From NCBI GenBank assembly GCA_035772405.1, contig JAYKKM010000052.1, positions 1,145,001 to 1,209,000 of the forward strand: a DNA stretch of 64,000 nucleotides, given 5' to 3'. The position numbers and the translations under genes were made by a program. The stretch is from Chrysogorgia sp. JL179-B06. Taxonomy: Eukaryota; Cnidaria; Anthozoa; Scleralcyonacea; Chrysogorgiidae. This document shows positions 22,136 through 34,100 of this stretch, in pieces (position 1 is the stretch's first letter; each line of letters begins with the position of its first letter). Below the pieces are notes generated by a model. The model searched no databases. It saw nothing but the letters and a program-made list of their open reading frames with translations, and was not told the DNA's origin.

Positions 22136-25100
22136 GTAAGTGAACATTTTCAAAACTGCCAATGTTTGAGGGCCATCGTGTCACCTGTCTTAGTGTTTCT
22201 GCGATTTATAGTTGTTTCGAAAATCATGCTTTCATTCTCGTTTAGGCAGATTAATAAATATGATACTACTATATGTGTTGTACGACTTGAATAGTGTCTA
22301 TATTTATTACTTAACATCATTTATGCTCAACAGCATTTATTCAACATGTTACTTAACTAACAACAGCATTCGTAATATACTTAAAAGCTTTTAACTTTAA
22401 ACATATTGTTTTGTCTAGTACTGTATTACAGTATAGAGACACGTAAGCCATTTAATTATATATTTTGTTAAAGTGCATATGAAGATTGGATTACCATGGT
22501 GATTGGTAATAAGTTCTGAAAACTAAACTGCTTATTTATAAACACATTTACCAAATTCTAATACAGTAGAACCTGAGTTTTACGACCACCCCTGTTGCCA
22601 AGCAAAAGTTGTCGTGAATGACAGGTGATCGTAAATGGCAGGTGATCGTAAATGGCAGTTAGTGATGTGACGTCATGTAAGCCATATTGGAAGACGCTAT
22701 TATGTTTACGACTATACTCTGTGTTCGCTAGTCAACTAAAAGATGGCTTTATAATTTAAAACCAATATAATATTTCTTAATAAAGAAAGAAACCTGAAAA
22801 ATTTCAGAAAACAGCACAGTTTAAACAGAGCTTGCTGGGCGATATACGCGCCATGAAAGAATACCCAATGCGTACATACTTCATCTTTGATTGCGAAAAT
22901 ATTTTATTTACAGCAATTTGATCTAAGAAACAGACTAAAAGAGCGAGGAGCAACGATATATACTGATTCATATGCACAAAGTTATTGGCGATCTTGCATT
23001 ATAAACAAAGATGGCGGATACGAAAATATAATTTACAAACCTCACCTGCGAGATTTTCAAACATTTTCAAGCATTGTACTAAACGTAAAAGCTCATACGA
23101 TATATTAAATCAAAGATCGTTTAATGGTCTACAACATATGTAAGCTTGATGTTGTATTAGCCAAGTTATTTGCAATCTCGCACAACAACGTTTAACCCTG
23201 ACAAGATGGCAGTAACAAACAAATATTAGTCCGAGCTTTTCGTCAATCTAGAAACATTTCCTTCTACAATGTTGCGGTCAATGGCGGTCAATGCCGGTCA
23301 TGCGGTCGTATTGTCCGTCTTTTTATTTGTTTTACTCCCATCTAACTGTTTTGTTTGTGGAGAAAACCACTCGGATAAGAATGTAAAGCCATCTTCTTTG
23401 GACTGGGATGTGTTTGAATACGAGAAGTCGTATTCTTCAAGAGAAATTTGCTTGCTCGGGAGATGGGTCTCGCAATGTGGAGGTTTTATGAATTGCATGG
23501 ATACTATGCACTGTTGGAGGTTGCTGTTGCCCGTTTGTGGAGAAAGTCGCTCGAATGAAAACACAAAGTCGTTATATTTCGTTTATGAGGCATTCGAATG
23601 TGAGAAGTTGTATGTTTTGGAAGAAAATTGCTTCCTCAACAGTTGGATTTCGCAATTCTACTCAAGTCAAATCTATGGAAATGGAAATTTTATGAATCGT
23701 ATAGATATTATGCACGATCGAAAGTTGTTATTGTCATCACATCATTGGAACACAAAGACCATTCTCCCATATGTCCCTGTTCATCTGGGTAATTTCAAAG
23801 CGTGTAAAGCGTGTAATGTGTCACTGGTTGTGAAGATCAAGCGACATAAAAGAGCCTGTGCTTACTATTCAAATTCGGTAGCTACGCATCATTTAGTTTT
23901 GAATATGGGCGATTTGGGCGATTTGGTATTCAAATTAAATCCTGGTCCTGACAATCGTATTGCTTCTATTGTTTCACAGCGGCCTAAGCGCTACTCCTAC
24001 CCTCGACAGCAATTAACACGAAATAACCTAACGAACGTTGACTGCAATAATAAATTGGCTTATGATTGCAGTAAAAAACAACTGGTATTATGCAACTTTA
24101 ATGCTCGCTCTGTTAGAAATAAAACTGTCGCGATTTTTGACTACATATGTGAGTCTAAATCAGATCTGCTCACAATAACTGAGCACTTGTTAACTTCCCG
24201 TGATACGGCAATTAAAGCCGAGTTATGTCCGGATGGCTACAAGATGCTTGATCATCCAAGACTAGATCGTCAAGGAGGAGGAACTGGGCTAATTTATCGT
24301 GAGTCGTTGAATGTTGAGACTGTTGATGGAGGTGCCAGTGTACGGGATTCTTATGAGTTTTCTGAGTGGATAATTAAATCACCATCACATAATTTGCGGA
24401 TAGTCGTTATCTACAGACCGCCCTACTCAGCTAACCATCCTATCTCAATGAATACATTTTTCGTAGAATTCTCAGAATACTTGGAATCACTGGTACTTTG
24501 CAAAGAACAATTGTTGATAACAGGTGATTTCAATATTCATGTGGATGATGCAAATGATGTTGAAAGCAACACGTTTTTGGATATCTTAACCTCTTTTGGA
24601 CTCAATCAACACGTTAATCAACCTACACACTGCAGCGGCCATACATTGGATCTGATCATAACACGTATGTCTGAATCTCTTGTCACTAGAACACCACTCG
24701 TGGATCATTTTATATCTGATCATGCTACCGTTTTATGCTGGTTAGCTTCTGTTAAACCCTGCCTATCTGTGAAAACCGTTAGCTACATGAAGATTAATGC
24801 TATTGATAGGGATCACTTTAAACGTGACTTGTTTGCTACGCCGTTATGTGCTGGAAAAGAAGAAGAAATGAACACCACAGATGAATTAGATGCATATGTA
24901 AAAGAATATAACACCACCTTATCCGAAATTCTTAATTGCCATGCTCCTATAAAAACCCGTACTAGAGTATCCAGACCCACTGTTCCATGGTATAGTGAAA
25001 CTATCGATTCAGCTAAGCGACAACGCAGGAAAGCTGAGCGTAAATGGAGGAAAACAAAATTGACTGCTGATCTGGATGTTTATAAGGAAAAAAGGAATCA

Positions 25101-28100
25101 TGTGACCTACTTGATGAACAGAGCTCGTCGAGAGTACTACTCTACATTTATGGAAGAGAACAGTGGCGATCAAAAAAAGTTGTTTGGCGCAGCAAAAAGT
25201 ATGCTTGGTATGAAAGAGGAACTTTGTTTTCCTGATCATCTTGACAAAACTGTACTTGCAAACGATATTGCCAGATTTTTTATTCACAAAGTGGAATGTA
25301 TTCGTAACGACATCGACTCCATCTGTGTCAATCCATCAGAACGAGACCTTGTACCAGCTGATAAGCCCATACTGAATACACATCAAGTCCTGGACTCTTT
25401 CAAAACATTAAATGAATGCGATGTATACGACATTATTCAACGATCTGCTAAAAAATCTTGCGCATTGGATCCTATGCCGACCAATTTGATATGTGATCAT
25501 TTGGACTTGTTGTTGCCAGTGATTTCAAAGATGGTAAATACTTCTCTCTCCACTGCATATTTCCCGGAAGAATGGAAGGAGGCGCTGGTTAAACCACGAT
25601 TAAAAAATGGTGTTCGAGATCCAATTTTTAAAAACTTGCGACCTATTAGTAACTTGCAATTTGTCTCTAAAATTACTGAAAGAGCAGCATTCGATCAGCT
25701 GTACGCGCATGTAACTGATAATGACTTATTTCCATCATTTCAGTCGGCATACAGGCAATCTCACAGTACGGAGACGGCCTTGTTACGAGTTGTTAACGAC
25801 ATTTTGTTCAATATGAACCGGAAGCATGTGTCACTTTTAATACTACTTGATTTAAGTGCAGCATTTGATACTATAGACCATAATATCCTGTTACACCGCT
25901 TAGAGACCTCATTTGGCATCACAGGATCAGTGCTTAAATGGCTCTCTTCATATTTGTCTGATCGCACTCAACGTGTTTCAGTGAATGGAGGACTGTCAGA
26001 CACTTGTCGTGTGTCTTACGGTGTTCCTCAGGGATCTTGTTTAGGCCCCTTACTTTTTACAATTTATGCCAGCAAATTGTTTGACATTATCAAGACGTAT
26101 TTACCTAAAGCTCACGCATATGCTGATGATACCCAGTTATATTTATCGTTCAAACCGGACAGTTCTGTGAATGAAATGGAAGCATTGAATGCAATGGAAC
26201 AGTGTACTAGAGCTGTCAGAACATGGATGATCACTGACAAGATGAAAATGAATGATGATAAAACAGAACTCATGATCATTGGGACTCGTCAGCAACTTAT
26301 GAAAGTCACTGCTGATAGATTAAACGTTGGTAACTCTAGTATAACTGCAGTGAATGAAGCTAGAAATCTTGGAGTTTGGTTTGACTCAAAAATGAATTTT
26401 AATGTCCATATTACTAAAACATGTAACCGGGCCTTCTATTTCTTATATAACATTCGACGTATCAGAAAATATCTTACACACGAGTCTGCGCAATCGCTTG
26501 TACTTGCTTTGGTTTATTGGACACCTGGATTACTGCAACAGCCTCATTTACGGATTACCAGCGAATCAAATTATCAAGTTACAACGTGTTCAAAACGCAG
26601 CAGCCAGATTGGTGTCTAATACCCCACGTTTCTGTCATATCTCTCCTGTGTTGTACCAATTACACTGGCTCCCAGTGAAGTACAGAATTATTTACAAAGT
26701 CATTTTAATCACATTTAAGGCTATGCAAGGCCTTGCTCCAGGGTATATCTCAGACTTAATAACTCCTAAACAAGAATCACGCTATGGCTTACGCTCAAAT
26801 AACGAACGCTATCTTGGACACCCCAAAGAAAGAACTAACAAAACTACAGGAGATAGAGCATTCGCTGCGGCAGCGCCAGCTTTGTGGAACTCGTTACCGA
26901 CCAATCTTAGGGCTGAAAACAGTTTACCTATTTTTAAGTCACTTTTAAAAACTTATCTTTTTAAATTAGCTTATGAACAGTAGGTGTAGTTCCCATTGAT
27001 TATAGTTTTAGTAATTTGTTAATTAATGTAATTATATATATATATTCATTGTATTTTATCTATCCTGATGTAAAGCGTATTAGATCATATATGCATGTAT
27101 TTTGCGCTATATAAACATTAAACATTATTATTATTATCATTATTTAAGCAGGGTTCGAATTAACGTTTCAAAAGTGCATCGCAAAAATATTTGTTCGAAA
27201 ATCCCCCCCCCCCCCCCCCCCGATTAAATTCGTATAAAAACGGACAACGAACGAAAACTGCTATACCGGTATTTATTAAAGCGATGTACAAAGTACTTAA
27301 AACAAAGGTAAGAATTAAAAAGTTATTCGGTTTCATCGTCAGCTTCATCATTTTCAAAATCTGACATCGTCATTTCGGTGATAGTTCGATCACGCCATCT
27401 TTTGCTAAAAATGCGATGTCTGATTCCATCAAAAAGCATGTCAACACTGATATGCACAAGTGCGCTGTAGATATAGCCTTGAAAAAACAGCTAGGCTCAG
27501 ACCAGTACATGCAGCGATCGAATTATGGTTTGATGCCAAAGTTCGACGACTGAATTGTTCCAAAGCAATGTGATAAAACATGTAAAAGCAGCTGAATATA
27601 TGACATGTCTAAACTGAAAACATGCCTAAACTGAAAACGGTAAAGACCTGGGAGAAAGAGTACAACATCAAGCTCAAATGGGATGTAGAAATATTCGCTG
27701 TTCCACGTGTAAAGAACACGACGATCGGCTCCAGGGGATGAAAAACTACAGAACAAGGAATATGCGCACGCGTTCCTTACATACTATAATATTGGGAATT
27801 TACAAACAGCCAGTAAACAAAACTCCGTTTTGAGTTGTTGCATCGCGATTTTACTAGTTTTTGCCCTTTTTGCATCGCAAATTATAAAAAGTGCATTGCG
27901 TTTTGCGAATCGCGATGCGTTAATTCGAACCCTGGTTTAAGGGCTTGGGATTGTCGCTAATAAGGGTATTTATTATGCACTCTCAAAATTTGGTCGCTTA
28001 TGATGAAAGTAAGCAAAACAATGCTTGAATAGCAACAATTGCATCTTCTTGTTCCCTGTATTCGCACATGGTCAAAATTCTTGCTTGTTGATTGTAATGT

Positions 28101-31100
28101 ATTTTGTTTACATAGTGGCAGTTTTAATTTGAAAAAGTCGCTCAAATTTTGCGTTTGGGACACTAAAAAGTGGTCGCTGAATGCGCTGTCAAAAAAAAAA
28201 ACGCGTATCTCGTAAAAAGTCGCTCATGATAGGTTACTGTAAATGTTGATGGGATGATAAAGCATGATGATCTGCATCATCACTAACTTATTAACAAGTC
28301 GCCCGCTAGGCGTTAACTCGGGCTACTTTTACGGACATGGCGTGCATTGCCTAAGGAGATGGGTATGTATTGGTGGCATATACGCACTTGTCTTATATTA
28401 CAAAGGATAATTTTGAACGCATTGATTTCTGTAATCAAGCACTAAAGGCATTGTGCAGTGCTCGTTTAAAGTGGGAAACTTTTAGAAGCAAGTTGGGCTA
28501 GAAATGAAGACGAAGAAAAATCAGGCGTCTACACGCAAGCTAGCTCCCCCCAATGCAGAATGCCTGACACGCAGACGAAATTTAATGTAAACACTAAACA
28601 CGGCAATGCTATTTTTTCTAATACAGTAGAACCTGAGTTTTATGACACCCCTTCTGGCACGGATGAATTGTAGTTAAAATGTACCTGGAATGAGCGACCA
28701 CCTGCCTAATGCTAGCGTCCCACACACGAAATTTAACCTGTCATGAACGACTTTTTACGAGATAAGCGTTCGTCTTTTTTTGATAGCGCATCAGCGACCA
28801 CTTTTTAGCGTCCCAAATGCGAAATTTGAGCGACTTTTTACTTGAGCTACTTTTTACTTGAGCTACTTGTGGTAAGCACAAGTCTTAAATCGGGCTTCAT
28901 TTCTGTGTTCGTCATGTTCGTCGTTTTCTTTGTCGAGAGAATGTAATTATTGCGTGGACGTATAAATAGCGAATTAAAGCAATTTCGGGCAGTTTTATTG
29001 TCAATGAATCGCAGTCTGAAAAGCATTTACGAGACCTGTAAACCCGCAAATTAATGCAAAGATTCTCTCCAAGATAACTGGATGACTGAGAGAAACACAG
29101 ATGAGAGATTAAAGAAAGAACTCGCAGAACCGTGGATGAAACGTCAACATAATAAACAGATCTAAGATAGTCGTTGCAAGGCAAAGCGATTTCGGACTTT
29201 CGTTTTAATGGCAATGAATCGCAGTTGGAAAAGTTTACCGAGACCTGTAAACCTGTAAACCATTGCAAAGATTCTCTCCAAGATGAAAGAAACACAGATG
29301 AGAGATCAATCATGAAGGACAGCCGAAGGACAAGGAAATATTGATATTTATCCCGCGAAACTCCGTAATATTTATCATTATGAAACGTTGTGTTTTGTCC
29401 GATTAAATAAATTCTATATCGAAATGATCACTTGAATCTGGCAACGCTGTAGGTTTCGTCTACTTAAAATGTGAAGATCAGATGTTATATGAGAAAATGC
29501 GTATTAGCGATCATTGAAGCGAGACTCGTCTCTAAAATCAAAGGACATGGCTTCAAGATCTATTCGTCGTTTACCCGATGATTTAATGCTTTTATGTTCA
29601 TTAAACCGATGTAATTTCGTAACGGATATGTTTCGTATACCTTGCCGTTGTTTTTTATATAAATGACACACAAAGACCTTCAATCGAACAGATATTAGAA
29701 AAAAATAGCATTGCCGTGTTTATTCAGTCGTCTGCGTATTGGGGGAGCTAGCCTGCGTGTAGTGTAGACGCCTGATTTTTCTTCGTCCGCATATCTAGCT
29801 AACGAGCGCTGCACAATGCGTCCAGTGCCTGATTACAGAAATCAATGCATTAAAAATTATCCTTTGTTCTATAAGACAAGTGAGCGGGTTTTCTAATTCC
29901 AACTGTCTAACATGCCACCAATGCATACCCGCCATCCCTAAAAGTAGCCCAAGTTAACGCCTAGCGGGCGTCTTGTTAAACTTAAAACTGCCACTATGTA
30001 AACGAAATACGTTACAATCAACAAGCATGAATTTTGACCACGTGCGAATACAGGTAACATCAAGAAGACGCAATTGTTGCTTTGTAAGCATTGTTTTGCT
30101 AAATACTTTCATAGGTAAGCGACTGAATTTCGAGAGTGCATAATAAATATCCTTATTAGCGACAATCCCAAGCCCTTAAACCATTATCATTGTTGAAGGA
30201 AACGTTTCTAAATTGACGAAAAGCTTGGACTAATATTTGTTTGTTACTGCATCTTGTACGGGTTAAACTTTGTTGTGCGAGATCGCAAATAACTTTGCTA
30301 TTACAACATAAAGCTTAACATGGTTTACATATGTTGTATACCATTAATAACAGTCCGGTGTTAGTCACCATACCTGGCTATGCAACCCGCACTTATATAT
30401 ACAGTGCTGAGAAGTAATAGCATTGTACCTATTATTTTGGAGGGTCGCAGTCCCCAGGGAATGCTTCAAGCCGGGCAATCAATTACACCACCCCGCTAGC
30501 TAGGCTGTCCTGTGAGATGCCCAGGCCTGGCAGTCCAGTAAGTCGCCCAGGCCTGGCATTCCAGTGTGGCCAGTAATCCGCTACTGCCTAGTTAGGTACT
30601 TGTGGTGTTTCTTGCGCGGCCGAGAAAACCCATCTCAATCCCAGGGACTGCAGGTCACACTACTAATAGTGGAGAATAAATATAAAGAAAGCTACAAGAT
30701 ATTCCCGATACACTTACCGAATAGCATCCCTGACCAACCTGAATTGAGCGAATGGCTGTAACAGAAGCACATTATGCCACGCACAAGTAACAGCACACGT
30801 GACAACACATACGCCACACATAAGTAACAATACAAGTACACAGGGCCACTTAGGCACAGACACCGGGTCCGAGAACCCACATGGTGTTTTCAACACATAC
30901 GCAAGGTCACAAAGGTACAACACATACATGCATTACCTATCAAGTTAATTATCACCTGGCATGCCAGGGAAAGCAAGACTCACTGCGTCTGTGCTTGCAG
31001 CCGCAGGGTCCAGACGGTGACCAGCCGTCTGTGCCCTAGGAGAACTGTGTCCCCTTCCGAAGGGTACCTTGACCCTAGGGTACCTTGACCCTAGGGTACC

Positions 31101-34100
31101 TTGACCCTAGGGTACCTTGACCCTAGGGTACCTCGACCCTGGGTACCTCGACCATAGGGTACCTTGACCATAGGGTACCTAGACCCTGAAAAATGCCATA
31201 CCCTAGGGTACCTTGACCCTAGGGTACCTTGAACCTGCCGTCTGTGCCCTAGGAGAACTGTGTCCCCTTCCGAAGGGTACCTTGACCCTAGGGTACCTTG
31301 ACCCTAGGGTACGTTGACCCTAGTGTACCTTGACCCTAGTGTACTTTGACCCTAGGGTACCTTGACCCTAGGGTACCTTGACCCCAGGGTACCTTGACCC
31401 TAATAATGTCATGCCCTGTGCATGCCCCCTGAGGGAACCTTGTCGCCCATCCAGCCTTGACAGCTGCCTTCAGCCTACCGAGGGAACCATGTCCTGCAAG
31501 CGATACCCATAAACTGACAGGGGAACCACCTCCCCAACCTGATGGAAACCTCATCCCGTGGCAGACGCGATGCTCTGCAGCGAGCCATGTCCTGTATGAC
31601 CAGTCGAGGGAACCATGTCCCGAGTCCCGACTACAAGCAGATGTGCATTTTGCCAACAGCGTGCTGGGGGGGGGTCCGCCACCTAAAATATGCTGCTACT
31701 GCTCCCATAGATGAACCCGTATTGCAGATGGAGCCCCCCTGTCGTGAGAACAGTAACTCAAGGGAGGGTGGGAGGGAAAACTGTTCAGGCGAAGAGGTTG
31801 TTGAGCTTTGGCGGGAAAACCTCGAGGTTACCCAGGTGAGAGCCACAATTACGTCATACTGGCTAACAGGCCCCTCCTGTCAATAGCCCATGCCCCCTAT
31901 AGGAACAACACGCTACACCGTCCGTATTAATATTATTTATTGCATAAATCCAATTAATAACAGTCCGGTGTTAGTCACCATACCTGGCTATGCAACCCGC
32001 ACTTATATATACAGTGCTGAGAAGTAATAGCATTGTACCTATTATTTTGGAGGGTCGCAGTCCCCAGGGAATGCTTCAAGCCGGGCAATCAATTACACCA
32101 CCCCGCTAGCTAGGCTGTCCCGTGAGACGCCCAGGCCTGGCAGTCCAGTTAGTCGCCCAGGCCTGGCATTCCAGTGTGGCCAGTAATCCGCTACTGCCTA
32201 GTTAGGTACTTGTGGTGTTTCTTGCGCGGCCGAGAAAACCCATCTCCAATGGGACCCCTCCAGCTTGCTGGAGCGAGGGTTTTTGAGGCCTACAAACCCT
32301 CTTCCAGAAGGAGCAACCAACCCCAATTAACTAAGGACCTGTGCGACTGCGGTGAGCACATCCGGAGGTGTGCGAATGTATCGTTGATTTGCATTAATGG
32401 ACCAGCGGCCAAGAGTCTTGTTAAGTGATCCAGGATGCCCGTGACCGCTGCGAATGTAGGCGCCCCAATACGGAAACTGTGGCTGCTGAACGCTGACCCA
32501 ACCCTGCTGCGGTAAAACAGATTGACAATGGGTGAAGACAACAAGGGTCCTGGGGCGAGCCCCTTATGGATGACAGACCCTGAGCTGGTAGGTCGTAACA
32601 CTTAAATCAAGTTGTGAGACCAGGCTGAGGAGCAAGGCCAGGGGGATGGTGGAAAGATGCGGACCCGCCTGAGGGACTAAACGCTGGAATTGACTTGGAA
32701 GCGAAAATGAGGCAAGGGCCGTGTTGTCGCAGAGGAAGAGAACATGTAGTTTGGACCACAGAGCCGTAGAATGCGCTGCAATTTATCACTGGAGTCGAGC
32801 TGTAGAAGCAATGGAATCTAGCTCTATACCTAAAAAACAGATTAAAACATCAGCATTGTTAGCGGGGCCCTCCCGTTGGGTTGGGTGAAGAGGAAGGCCG
32901 AGTCGTTTGAAGGTTTGAAAGGCCGTTGAGACGTATGACTGACACTGGTGGGAGTCTGTGAATCCAGTGAACCACTGAGGCAACGGTGTCGAACAAATAG
33001 GGGTGGAGGCGGATCAATGGAATCGAACGTAAACCGAAGGGTAGGACTAGGTCAACATAAAATTGCTCTCGCCAGAACATTCCGAAGCAAAAGTGGTCGG
33101 TTGGGTGAATGAAGTCACCACTTCCTGTGGGTATCTCCCCAACATTACACTGGCATATGAGGTAACCACTTCCCGTGGGTATCTCCCCAACATTAAAATG
33201 GCATTTGGGGTCACCACTTCCTGTGGGTATCTCCCCAACGTTACAATGGCATATGAGGTCATAACTTCCTGTGGGTATCTCCCCAACGTTACATGGCATA
33301 TGAGGTCACCACTTCCTGTGGGTATCTCCCCAACGTTACATGGTATATGAGGTCACCACTTTCTGTGGGTATCTCCTCAACGTTACATGGTATATGAGGT
33401 CACCACTTCCCGTGGGTATCTCCCCAACATTAGAATGGCATTTGGGGTCACCACTTCCTGTGGGTATCTCCCCAACGTTACAATGGCATATATGAGGTCA
33501 CCACTTCCTGTAGGTATCTCCCCAACGTTACAATGAGCTTTGGCGGGAAAACCTCGAGGTTACCCAGGTGAGAGCCACAATTACGTCATACTGGCTAACA
33601 GGCCCCTCCTGTCAATAGCCCATACCCCCTATAGGAACAACACGCTACACCGTCCGTATTAATATTATTTATTGCATAAATCCAATTAAACGATCTTTGA
33701 TTTAATATATCGTATGAGCTTTTGCGTTTAGCACTTGAAAATGTTCAAAAAGGTAAATTATATTTTCGAGGTAAATTATATTTTCGTACCCGCCATCTTT
33801 GTGTATAACGCAAGATCACCAATAACTTTGTCCATACGAATCAGTATATATCATTTCTCCTTACTCTTTTAGTCTGTTTCTTAGATCAAATTGCTGTAAA
33901 TAAAATATTTTTGCGATTAAAGATGAAGTACGTACGTATTGGGTTTTCTTTCATGGCGCGCATATCGCCCAGCAAGCTCTGTTCAAACTGTGCTTTTTCC
34001 GAAATCTGGTTTTCTTTCTTTATTAAGAAATATTATATTGGTTTTAAATTATAAAACCATCTTTTAGTCGACTAGCGAACACAGAATATAGTCTAACTCG

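Noticed and set aside
31055..33535. CRISPR-like arrays
   Set aside because: The 17- and 46-bp units are direct tandem repeats without unique spacers, in an animal genome.
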